A DNA stretch of 43,009 bases from Gemmatimonadaceae bacterium. Lineage in GTDB: Bacteria > Gemmatimonadota > Gemmatimonadetes > Gemmatimonadales > Gemmatimonadaceae. Made by a program: the position numbers and the translations under genes. The notes under the pieces were generated by a model that saw only the letters and a program-made list of their open reading frames with translations, was not told the DNA's origin and searched no databases. Positions 1 through 7,447 of the stretch are shown one piece after another. Each line of letters begins with the position of its first letter. The stretch's first letter is position 1. The stretch covers positions 1-43,009 of the forward strand of contig JANWIK010000047.1 in the NCBI GenBank assembly GCA_025449955.1, read 5' to 3'.

Positions 1-60
1 CGGTGCGGGTTCCCTTGACGGGGCTCGTGGGACTGCACAGGGTAGGGCTGGAGGTGGACC

Positions 61-321
61 ATGACGAGTTCATCGGGGCGCCGACCCGCCCGCCGTTCGT
101 CCGGCGTCGAGCGACTCTTCGAGGATGACAAGGCTCGACTCTGGAGCGCCGGCCGCACCTTCACGCCTCAAGGCGGCGAAGCTGTGCTGTTCACGTGCAT
201 CGGGAATTCGCGCGAAGCTCCGCGAGCCATCGCGTGCCCGGCCGATTTTCGGCTGGTCGACTCAACGGTCGAAGAACTCCGTGCCCTCTTGGGACGCGCG
301 CCGCGCATTGGGGTTCTCTAG
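61..321 (+). CDS. Small conserved-looking protein of unknown function (86 aa)
   Basis: I do not recognise this protein. A good Shine-Dalgarno sequence (GGAGG at 50-54) lies six bases before the ATG, which is the main reason to call it. The N-terminal 17 residues are Ser/Arg-rich. The rest reads like a compact folded domain with hydrophobic strands (GEAVLFTCIG, around residues 38-47) and a C-terminal helix around VEELRALLG. It has no signal peptide or membrane segment. The 150 bp separating it from the EF-G-like gene hold no further gene. Function unknown; it is probably a real gene but could be a chance reading frame. Confidence 0.5.
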   Translation: MTSSSGRRPARRSSGVERLFEDDKARLWSAGRTFTPQGGEAVLFTCIGNSREAPRAIACPADFRLVDSTVEELRALLGRAPRIGVL

Positions 322-471
322 GAAACCCCGACCTCCCTTGCTACCGCCCTGGACGGGGGGCTAGCATAGCGAAAGGGAGCGCGCGACCGGGACGAGCCCG
401 GAGCGCCGCGATGACGGGCCACTCCCGACATCGACGGCGCGGTGAGGGACCGAAAGCAGCGGAGGCCTACC

Positions 472-2577
472 ATGCGGGAGTACAGCAGCTCGGAGATCCG
501 CAACGTGGCAGTCGTCGGACATGGAGCGAGCGGGAAGACCACTCTGGTCGACGCGCTCGCTTTTGTTTCAGGATCCAGCAAGCGCCACGGATCGGTGCGC
601 GATGGTACGGCACTCACCGATTTCGCGCCCGAGGAGACGGAGCGGAAGTACTCGATCAACCTGGGCTGCGCGTATGCGGAGTGGATGGACGCGAAGATCA
701 ATCTGATCGACGCACCGGGCTATCTCGATTTCCACGGTGACGCCATTTCCGCGTTAGCCGCGGCCGACGGCGCGCTCGTCGTCGTGAGCGCAACGGCAGG
801 CGTCGAAGTGGGAACGGAGAAGATGTTCCGTCAGGCCGTCGAGCGGAAAGACCCGGTGCTATTCGTGGTGTCGCTGCTCGACAAGGAGAACGCGAGCTTC
901 GACCGCGTCTACGAGTCGATCAAGAGTCGCCTAACGACAAAGGTCATTCCAGTCGAGATTCCGATAGGCGAGGGCGTGGACTTCACCGGCATCATCAACT
1001 TGTTCTCTCGCAAGCTGCACAGCTACAAGAAGGGCACGAAATCCGGCGAGTACGACGAAGTGGACGTCCCCGAGGATCATCGGGCTCAATTCGATCGCTA
1101 CTATCAGGAATTGATCGAGACGATCGCTGCCACCGACGACTCGATGCTCGAGCGTTATCTCGAGGGACAAGAGATCTCGCGCGAGGAAGCGATCGCGGCG
1201 ATGAAGGAAGGCATGAAGCAAGGCGCGCTGTTCCCGCTCTTCTGCGTATCGGCGGAGCTGACCTACGGCACGCGCGCGCTCCTCACGAAGATCGTCGAGC
1301 TCATGCCATCGGCGTACGAGATGGAGGAGCTGCACGCGTTCACCGGCGCCGTTGGCGACCGCACGACCGAGATTCACGCGCGCGACGACCAGCCGTTCAC
1401 GGCGTCGGTGTTCAAGACGCTGACCGAGCCGCACGTCGGCGACGTCTCGTTCTTCCGCATTTTTTCCGGCGCGGTGGCAAACGGACAGGAAGTGTTCAAC
1501 GCGAGCCGCAACATCGCAGAGAAGCTCGGGCACCTGAGCGTGTCGCAAGGCAAGGATCGGACAGAGGTCCCGCGATTGCACGCCGGCGACATCGGGTGCG
1601 TGGCCAAGCTCAAGAACACGCACACGAACGACACGTTGTCGACGCGCGAGCAGCCGATCCGCCTGCCCGACATCCGTCTCCCCGAACCGTTAGTCACGTT
1701 CGCGGTCCACGCGAGCGCGCGCGGCGACGAAGAGAAGGTGCAACAAGGGCTGCATCGATTGCACGACGAGGATCCGACGTTCTCGACGCACTATGATCCG
1801 GAGACACACGAAACGATCGTGTCCGGCGTGGGCGAGCGTCACCTCGAAGTGTCGATGGCGAAGCTCAAGCGGAAGTTCGGCGTCACGGCCGAGCTCACGA
1901 AGCCGCGTATCGCGTATCGCGAGACGATCAGAGGAAAGGGCGAGGGACAAGGGCGGCACAAGAAGCAGACGGGTGGCCGCGGTCAGTTCGGCGATTGCTG
2001 GGTGCGGCTCATGCCGCTACCGCGCGGCGAAGGCTATGTGTTCGATGATCAGATCGTCGGCGGCGCCATTCCGTCCAAGTTCATTCCGGCGGTCGACAAG
2101 GGAATCCAGGAAGCGGCGGCTCGCGGCGTGATGGCAGGGTATCCCATGGTCGACTTCAAGGTCGAGTGCTTCGACGGCTCGTACCATTCGGTCGACTCGA
2201 ACGAAATGTCGTTCAAGATGTCGGGCATCCTGGCGTTCCGCGTGGTGGCGCCCAAGTGCAAGCCGGTGCTGCTCGAGCCGTTAGACGAAGTGGAAGTGCG
2301 GACTCCGGACGGCTATCTGGGCGACGTGATGGGCGACATTTCGGCGCGGCGTGGACAGATCCTCGGCACGCTGCCGTCACCCGATGGGTTAGGAACGACG
2401 GTGAAGGCGGTGGTCCCGCAAGCCGAAATGCATCTGTACGCGACGCACCTCAATTCGATGACGCACGGGTACGCGACGTTCACGCGTCGCTTCCGTGGCT
2501 ATGAGGAGGTTCCGGCCGAGGCGGCGCAGCGCATCATTGCCGACGCCGCCAAGCCGGAGGAACTGGTCGAGGCGTAA
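472..2577 (+). CDS. EF-G-like translational GTPase paralog (FusA2 type)
   Basis: A 701-residue protein with the EF-G architecture: an N-terminal GTPase domain followed by the beta-barrel and domains III-V (a RGQFGD-type domain IV segment, then a C-terminal RRGxI region). The P-loop is GHGASGKTT (residues 16-24) and the G3 motif is DAPGYLDF (80-87). These are the divergent forms typical of EF-G paralogs rather than canonical EF-G (AHIDAGKTT, DTPGHVDF). The guanine-specificity motif NKxD is replaced by SLLD (134-137). The start at 472 is chosen because GGAGG (461-465) precedes it at ideal spacing; an upstream in-frame GTG at 442 lacks such a site. In other bacteria such paralogs are not the main translocase. 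A role in ribosome rescue, recycling or stress is inference. Confidence 0.85.
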   Translation: MREYSSSEIRNVAVVGHGASGKTTLVDALAFVSGSSKRHGSVRDGTALTDFAPEETERKYSINLGCAYAEWMDAKINLIDAPGYLDFHGDAISALAAADGALVVVSATAGVEVGTEKMFRQAVERKDPVLFVVSLLDKENASFDRVYESIKSRLTTKVIPVEIPIGEGVDFTGIINLFSRKLHSYKKGTKSGEYDEVDVPEDHRAQFDRYYQELIETIAATDDSMLERYLEGQEISREEAIAAMKEGMKQGALFPLFCVSAELTYGTRALLTKIVELMPSAYEMEELHAFTGAVGDRTTEIHARDDQPFTASVFKTLTEPHVGDVSFFRIFSGAVANGQEVFNASRNIAEKLGHLSVSQGKDRTEVPRLHAGDIGCVAKLKNTHTNDTLSTREQPIRLPDIRLPEPLVTFAVHASARGDEEKVQQGLHRLHDEDPTFSTHYDPETHETIVSGVGERHLEVSMAKLKRKFGVTAELTKPRIAYRETIRGKGEGQGRHKKQTGGRGQFGDCWVRLMPLPRGEGYVFDDQIVGGAIPSKFIPAVDKGIQEAAARGVMAGYPMVDFKVECFDGSYHSVDSNEMSFKMSGILAFRVVAPKCKPVLLEPLDEVEVRTPDGYLGDVMGDISARRGQILGTLPSPDGLGTTVKAVVPQAEMHLYATHLNSMTHGYATFTRRFRGYEEVPAEAAQRIIADAAKPEELVEA

Positions 2578-2602
2578 GGCGCAGCCCGCTGGCTGCGCCT
2601 TA
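2575..2602. terminator. Bidirectional hairpin between convergent fusA2-like and kamA genes
   Basis: Perfect 12-bp inverted repeat (TAAGGCGCAGCC, four-base loop CGCT, then its reverse complement). It begins in the stop codon of the EF-G-like gene and ends eight bases from the stop of the convergent kamA. There is only a short T run, so it is a terminator-like hairpin without a classic U-tract. Its symmetry would let it serve both genes. Confidence 0.65.
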
Positions 2603-2609
2603 CGGCGCG

Positions 2610-3782
2610 TCATCCGTTGACGGACTTCCGACGCCGCGCCGTGTGCTTCCGGCGCGACGTTTTTCCGATCTCGATCGGCACGATATCGGGCGAGTCCGCA
2701 TCGGCCGCACACCCGTCGACCGGAACCGGAATTCGCGGCTGCTTGTAGACGAAGCGCTTGCCCTCGTAGTTCCGGAACACGACTTCGTCGTCCGTGATCT
2801 CCTCGACGTACTCGGGGAGCAACGGAACCTTTCCGCCGCCTCCGGGCGAGTCGATCACGAAATGCGGTACGGCGAGACCCGATGTCCATCCGCGCAGCGC
2901 CTTCACGATTTCCAACCCCTTCTGCACGGTGGTCCGGAAGTGTTCGCCGCCGGCCACCTGGTCGGCCATGTAGATGTAGTACGGCCGCACGCGCGCCTTG
3001 AGCAGCTGCTGCATCAGCTCCTTCATCACGTTCACATCGTCGTTCACGCCGCGCAGGAGCACGGTCTGGCAGCCTAACGGAACGCCGGCATCGGCCAGAC
3101 GGCCGAGGGCTTCCACCACTTTGGGTGTGAGCTCGCGCGGGTGGTTGAAGTGGGTATTCATGTACACGGGATGGTACTTGCGCACCATCTCGCAGAACTC
3201 CGGCGTGATGCGCTCGGGCAGGTGCGACGTGACGCGGCTTCCGATGCGGATGATCTCCACATGCGGAATGGCGCGAAGGTTCTGCAGCAGGTACTCGAGG
3301 CGCCGGTCGGACAGCATCATGGGATCGCCGCCGCTCATGATGACGTCGCGGATCTCGGAGTGCGCGCGAATGTACGCGAACGCCGACTCGTATTGATTGA
3401 GCGGAATCTTCTCGGGATCGCCGACCTTGCGCCGTCGCGTGCAGAAGCGGCAGTAGGACGCGCAGACCGGACTCACGAGGAAGAGGACGCGATCCGGGTA
3501 GCGGTGCGTGATGTTGGGCACCGGCGAGTCGGCGTCTTCATCGAGCGAGTCGATGATGCCGTCGTGGATGTCGAGCTCCTGCACCGTCGGGACGTACTGA
3601 TTCCACATTGGGTCGCCGACGGCGGTGATTTGCTCGAGCGCGGCCGGCGTGATGCGCATCTGGAAGTTGTCGAACGCCGGTTTGAGCGCCTCTACATCAA
3701 TGACGTCGCGGCCGAATCGATCGGCCAAGTGCTCCAGGGTGGCGATGCTGTCTTCCTTCAGGATGCGTTGCCACTCACTCAT
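2610..3782 (-). CDS. kamA: Lysine 2,3-aminomutase (radical SAM, PLP-dependent)
   Basis: A 390-residue member of the KamA family, which interconverts L-alpha-lysine and L-beta-lysine using S-adenosylmethionine, a 4Fe-4S cluster and PLP. The radical SAM motif CxxxCxxC is C107-C111-C114 (CASYCRFC). The PLP lysine is K318 in SPGGGGK. The two aspartates that hold the lysine side-chain amine in the clostridial enzyme (D293, D330) are present as D274 (YMADQ) and D311 (VIDSPG). This supports lysine rather than glutamate as substrate. The length and retained motifs argue against a short EF-P-modifying EpmB. It is the last gene of a minus-strand group with two ATP-grasp ligases, separated from them by an unusually long 339-bp gap. 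It lacks a convincing close ribosome-binding site (GGGGAG lies ten bases upstream). Confidence 0.9.
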   Translation of the reverse strand: MSEWQRILKEDSIATLEHLADRFGRDVIDVEALKPAFDNFQMRITPAALEQITAVGDPMWNQYVPTVQELDIHDGIIDSLDEDADSPVPNITHRYPDRVLFLVSPVCASYCRFCTRRRKVGDPEKIPLNQYESAFAYIRAHSEIRDVIMSGGDPMMLSDRRLEYLLQNLRAIPHVEIIRIGSRVTSHLPERITPEFCEMVRKYHPVYMNTHFNHPRELTPKVVEALGRLADAGVPLGCQTVLLRGVNDDVNVMKELMQQLLKARVRPYYIYMADQVAGGEHFRTTVQKGLEIVKALRGWTSGLAVPHFVIDSPGGGGKVPLLPEYVEEITDDEVVFRNYEGKRFVYKQPRIPVPVDGCAADADSPDIVPIEIGKTSRRKHTARRRKSVNG

Positions 3783-4121
3783 GATGATTGTGCTCCCCGC
3801 CGAGAAGGCGAGCGTGTAATGATCGTGATGTTGCGTCGGGGTCGATGGAATGCAGGAAGTGCGAGCGCACGATACGTGAAGCCTTCGATCGACCTCGGAG
3901 AGGAGGGACGCGTCGCGACCGGACGGCGGCTAGGGGCGTCGCATGGGCGACGGCAGCCGGTACGGCGACGGCGCAGAGGGAAGTGCTTCGACTCGGGCTC
4001 CGGGGTGAAGGCGCCGAGGAGCGAGTCGTGGGGCGAGAGGACTCGTTGCGTTGGGCGCAGCCGGCGATTGACGCCCGCGCCCAATGCATCGAGTCCCGTC
4101 TACCTCGAGGAAGGTCCATCG
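3783..4121. other. 339-bp non-coding gap upstream of kamA
   Basis: No convincing gene is visible on either strand. The open frames are Arg/Pro-rich, lack ribosome-binding sites and look like random GC-rich translation. There is no clear terminator hairpin after the upstream ATP-grasp stop. On the minus strand the last 100 bases are somewhat AT-richer and may hold a kamA promoter, but I could not pick a good -35/-10 pair. Confidence 0.5.
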
Positions 4122-5186
4122 TCAGCGCTCGCCAACGGCGACGAGCTGCAGCGCGGCAGCGTCGCTGACGTCGGGCATGACGCCCGACAACCGTTGGGCC
4201 AATGCCCAACGAACGTCGACGCCCGGCTGGTAACGCGAGACCGCATCCTCGCACACCGAGCGAATGAGCGCGCCGTAGTCGAGGCCGGCGGCGGCCGCCA
4301 TGCGCGCCAGTCCGGCATCGTGGGCGATGTCGGGATTCGCGTTGACCTCGAGAATCCACGGCTGTCCGTTCTGATCGATCCGCATGTCGACGCGGCCGTA
4401 GCCGGTACCGCCGACGAGTCGCCACGCGGCGAGCGCGATTTGCTTGATCTTCGCGCTCATCGCCTCGGGGAGATCGGCCGGACACGTGGGCACCGCGCCG
4501 ACATCTTCGTCGCTGCCGGCAACCCATTTGGACCGATACGACACGATACGCCACATCCGCTTGGGGAGTCCGTCGAAACGGATCTCGGCCACGGGCAGCA
4601 CGGAGTTGCCGACGATGCCGACGTTGACTTCCCGTCCGTCGATGTAGCGTTGGACGAGCACCTCGTCCCAACCCTCGTGCATCTCGGTGACGCGTGCGGC
4701 GAGCGCCCGGTTCGTCCTAACGACAGAGCGTTGTTCGACGCCGACCGATGCATCCTCGGCGGCGGGCTTGCAGATGGCCGGGAAGCCGACGGTTGGAATC
4801 GGCGTATCGCGATGCACGACGGCGAAGGTCGGGACCGGCAGGCCGGCGCGCTCGAGGAACGAATTCACGACGTGCTTGCGCAAGCAGAGGTTCGCGGTCC
4901 ACGACGAACATCCGGTGAACGGCACGGCCAGCACCTCGAGCGCGGAGATCACGGCGGGCTCGAGGGCGGCGACGCCGTCGAGTCCTTCGCACATGTTGAA
5001 CACGAGGTCGAATTTGCCGCGTCGCATCCGCTCGACCCACCGTCCGTCCGGTTGGGCAGGGAAGCGAGTCACCTGATGGCCGTCGGCGACGAGCACGGCC
5101 TCGATCGCTTCGAGCGTCTCGAGAATCGCGAGGTCTGCCGACTTGCCGAGCGCCGATGCTCCATCGAATAACAGGGCGATCTTCAT
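4122..5186 (-). CDS. D-Ala-D-Ala ligase-like ATP-grasp enzyme, copy 2
   Basis: A 354-residue ATP-grasp protein. The start at 5186 (MKIALLFDG) is chosen because GGAGGAG lies directly upstream; an in-frame ATG 81 bases further up has no such site. Visible landmarks are a substrate-loop-like FNMCEGLDG near residue 65, the nucleotide-binding FPAICKPAAEDASVGV, VLVQRYIDGREVNV, and the metal-binding end GYGRVDMRID...WILEVNANP. The family joins a carboxylate to an amine through an acyl-phosphate. It is a clear paralog of the next upstream gene (shared FNM.EGL, SLCL/NLCL-K and EVN signatures), and 104 bp separate the two. The true substrate is unknown. The neighbouring lysine 2,3-aminomutase suggests an amino acid such as beta-lysine (inference). 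A housekeeping Ddl role is less likely because two copies are paired. Confidence 0.8.
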   Translation of the reverse strand: MKIALLFDGASALGKSADLAILETLEAIEAVLVADGHQVTRFPAQPDGRWVERMRRGKFDLVFNMCEGLDGVAALEPAVISALEVLAVPFTGCSSWTANLCLRKHVVNSFLERAGLPVPTFAVVHRDTPIPTVGFPAICKPAAEDASVGVEQRSVVRTNRALAARVTEMHEGWDEVLVQRYIDGREVNVGIVGNSVLPVAEIRFDGLPKRMWRIVSYRSKWVAGSDEDVGAVPTCPADLPEAMSAKIKQIALAAWRLVGGTGYGRVDMRIDQNGQPWILEVNANPDIAHDAGLARMAAAAGLDYGALIRSVCEDAVSRYQPGVDVRWALAQRLSGVMPDVSDAAALQLVAVGER

Positions 5187-5290
5187 GCGCTCCTCCAACT
5201 CGTGATGAGCTTGAGTCGCCGCGATGCGGCGGATCGAGCGCGTCGGAATGACGCGCGGGTTCCGCACTCAGTGCGGGTTCGCATGCGACT

Positions 5291-6490
5291 TCAGCTCGAG
5301 GCCACTGCGCGCGCGACGCTCATTCGGCGTTCGCGTGCAGTGATGCTTGGCAGGGCCACGCCCTGCCGGTCCGCGGCATGACGCACGCAGGTCTGAATGA
5401 GCTCGTCGTAGCTCATACCGGCGGCGCGCGCAGCTTTGGGAAAGCACGAGTTGTCTGCGGGATTGGGAAGGATCCCGGGAAGCGGGTTCACCTCGACCAC
5501 GTTGGGCACGCCTGCCGCATCGAGTCGCACATCGATCCGCGACCAATCGCGACAGCCGAGCGCGTGGTAGGCGGCGAGCACGACTCGTTCGATCGTGTCT
5601 CGCAGCGCTTCATCGATCCGCGCAGGGCATTCAAAAATCTCGAGCGGCTCGTCCGGGCGATCCCACAGCCACTTCGCTTCGAATCCGTAGACCGGGAGCG
5701 ATCCGCTAGGCAATACATCAAAGTTCATTCCGACGATGGGCAGTACGTGCGACTCGGCGCCGTTGCCCAACACAGCGCAGGTGAATTCTGCGCCTGTCAG
5801 AAACTCTTCGATCAATACCGGCTGCCGATAGCGATCCAGCAAGAAGGCGACCTGTTCGCGCATCTCACTCGGCGTCCGGCAATAGTTCCGTTCGGTGATT
5901 CCTTTCGACGAGCCCTCGTGCACCGGCTTGACGAACACCGGAAACTCGAGCGCTTCCGGATGCGTGCTCGCATCGTGCATCACTCGGAAGGGCGCCGTCG
6001 GAATGCCGTGATACGCGAGGCATTCCTTGGTGCGCGCCTTGTCCAGACACAACGATAGCGTGAACGGATCCGATCCCGAATACGGAATCCCGAAAAACTC
6101 ACACATGGCCGGGACGTGCGATTCGCGGTTCACGCCGCGAAGACCTTCCGCCATGTTGAAGACGATGTCTGGCCGCTCAGCCCGTAGCCGCTCGGGAAAG
6201 TCCGCGTTCGCCTCGAGTCGTACGACTTCGCCTAATCCAGAGAGCGCGTGTTCGACGGCGCCGATCGTCTCGCAGCTGTCCCACTCGGCGAACTCGTCGT
6301 CGGTCTCGTTCCGACCAGACGTGTCCGGCGACGGCTGAATGGCGCCCGCGACACGAGACGAAGCATCGATTCGCGACCGCAGATTCCGAGACAAACTGGG
6401 AGGCTCTTCATCGGCGCGGGGCTCATCATCGCCCGTCCGCGCTTCCTCGTCGTCTGGTTTCTGATTGTAGGCGAATCCGATCTGCGTCAT
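5291..6490 (-). CDS. D-Ala-D-Ala ligase-like ATP-grasp enzyme, copy 1
   Basis: A 399-residue ATP-grasp ligase. Recognisable blocks are FNMAEGLRGVNRE, the ATP-binding FPVFVKPVHEGSSKG, VLIEEFLTGAEFT and the catalytic/metal segment SRIDVRLD...VVEVNPLPG, followed by the usual SYDELI tail. It is longer than typical because of an acidic, Ser/Pro-rich low-complexity insertion of about 50 residues right after the first strand (IGFAYNQKP). An alternative GTG start three codons upstream (6499) is possible; neither has a strong ribosome-binding site. It is probably the first gene of the ligase-ligase-kamA unit, with an AT-rich promoter-like sequence just upstream. Substrate unknown: a dipeptide or amino-acid conjugate ligase is the safe reading. 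Confidence 0.8.
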   Translation of the reverse strand: MTQIGFAYNQKPDDEEARTGDDEPRADEEPPSLSRNLRSRIDASSRVAGAIQPSPDTSGRNETDDEFAEWDSCETIGAVEHALSGLGEVVRLEANADFPERLRAERPDIVFNMAEGLRGVNRESHVPAMCEFFGIPYSGSDPFTLSLCLDKARTKECLAYHGIPTAPFRVMHDASTHPEALEFPVFVKPVHEGSSKGITERNYCRTPSEMREQVAFLLDRYRQPVLIEEFLTGAEFTCAVLGNGAESHVLPIVGMNFDVLPSGSLPVYGFEAKWLWDRPDEPLEIFECPARIDEALRDTIERVVLAAYHALGCRDWSRIDVRLDAAGVPNVVEVNPLPGILPNPADNSCFPKAARAAGMSYDELIQTCVRHAADRQGVALPSITARERRMSVARAVASS

Positions 6491-6534
6491 TCGATTCACT
6501 CATGTCGCCGGACATCGCATCACACGTGCGCGCA

Positions 6535-6562
6535 AAATAAGAACCGCGAAATCATCGCGCAA
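6535..6562 (-). promoter_or_regulatory. Possible promoter of the ATP-grasp/kamA unit
   Basis: On the minus strand TTGCGC (6562-6557) is followed after 16 bases by TTATTT (6540-6535), in the only AT-rich patch between thyX and the first ATP-grasp gene. The match to -35/-10 consensus is partial. Confidence 0.35.
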
Positions 6563-6578
6563 TGCGTTTCTTGCGACG

Positions 6579-6597
6579 GCGCGTCATCGTGACGCGC
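6579..6597 (-). terminator. Hairpin just after thyX
   Basis: Perfect 8-bp stem GCGCGTCA with a three-base loop, starting six bases downstream of the thyX stop. No U-tract follows. It probably separates thyX from the ligase/kamA genes, but could also be only a 3'-end stabilising structure. Confidence 0.45.
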
Positions 6598-6602
6598 GAG
6601 GC

Positions 6603-7358
6603 TCAGACTTTGTGGTAGGCGACGCGCGCCGCCTCACGACGGTCGGCCGCTTCGTAGATCTCGAAATCGGAAAAGAGTGCCGGCGCTTCGCCGGAGAGCA
6701 CGTGCAGCACCGCGACCGCCGCGCGACGGATCTCGAGCTCCGCGCCTTCGCTCGAGCGCAGCTCGAGCATCGTGCGCCAGGCGCGCGCGTTCGCGGTCGC
6801 GACGATCTTGGTTTCCGTCGAGTTGGGCAGGACGCCTCGCGCGCCCTCGCGCGCCATCTTCCGGCGATGAACCTTGTCCGCCACCCAGGCGTAGCGCTTC
6901 ATGAGATGCTCGACGAGCATCACGTAGCTCTGCTGCGCCGCCTCCATCTGTTCGCGCCATGCTGTCTCGAGATGCTCGTCGCCGATGATCGCCGGCGGCA
7001 CCACGAAGTTCGCCTCGGATTCGTCCACGTATCGCTGTGAGAGCTGCGAGTACGCGAAGCCCGCGCGGTGACGCACGAGCTCGTGGGTGAGCGAGCGGCT
7101 CACCCCCTCGAGCAGCAGCGAATACGTCGCGTGCTCGAGAACGCTGCCGTGGCCCTGTCGCTTGATGTTCTCGAGGTACTCGTGCGTCGAGCGGCTCGCG
7201 GGGTTGCGCTGACTCATGTAGCAGAGGCGTCCGGCAAATTCCGAGAGTCGCTCGCCATCCGTCGACTCGCCGATCCAATTCACCGGGAGGTGCGATGGCT
7301 CGATGAACGCGGGGCGCGCCAGCAGCGAAATGGTCGGCTCGTGGATGTAGACGGGCAT
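6603..7358 (-). CDS. thyX: Flavin-dependent thymidylate synthase
   Basis: A 251-residue ThyX, which makes dTMP from dUMP with methylenetetrahydrofolate and FAD/NADPH. The diagnostic motif RHRxxxxxxxSxR is present as RHRAGFAYSQLSQR (residues 96-109), preceded by the typical GHGSVLEHATYSL block. The C-terminal LRSSEGAELEIRR segment, which contributes to dUMP binding, is also intact. The length is normal. No ThyA is visible in the window, so this is likely the cell's thymidylate route, though that would need the whole genome. It lies 89 bp downstream of the FAD-linked oxidase gene and is followed by a hairpin. Confidence 0.95.
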   Translation of the reverse strand: MPVYIHEPTISLLARPAFIEPSHLPVNWIGESTDGERLSEFAGRLCYMSQRNPASRSTHEYLENIKRQGHGSVLEHATYSLLLEGVSRSLTHELVRHRAGFAYSQLSQRYVDESEANFVVPPAIIGDEHLETAWREQMEAAQQSYVMLVEHLMKRYAWVADKVHRRKMAREGARGVLPNSTETKIVATANARAWRTMLELRSSEGAELEIRRAAVAVLHVLSGEAPALFSDFEIYEAADRREAARVAYHKV

Positions 7359-7447
7359 TCGGGGCGCAACGTGAGTTTTGCGAGAGGGAGACGCGAGCGG
7401 TGGTAACTTAGTCGCGCAGGCGATTCGCGGAAACCATCGCGGTCGTT

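Noticed and set aside
2610-3782. KamA as the EF-P-modifying EpmB
   Set aside because: At 390 residues with both lysine-binding aspartates it fits a full-length lysine 2,3-aminomutase. No efp or epmA is adjacent.
3779-4084. 101-codon minus-strand frame in the kamA gap, considered as a peptide substrate for the ligases
   Set aside because: No ribosome-binding site, very Arg/Pro-rich, and no leader/core pattern. It overlaps the kamA start region.
3141-5171. 676-codon open frame on the plus strand
   Set aside because: It runs antisense through kamA and the second ATP-grasp gene. It is Arg/His/Asp-rich with no domain; the minus-strand frames carry all family motifs.
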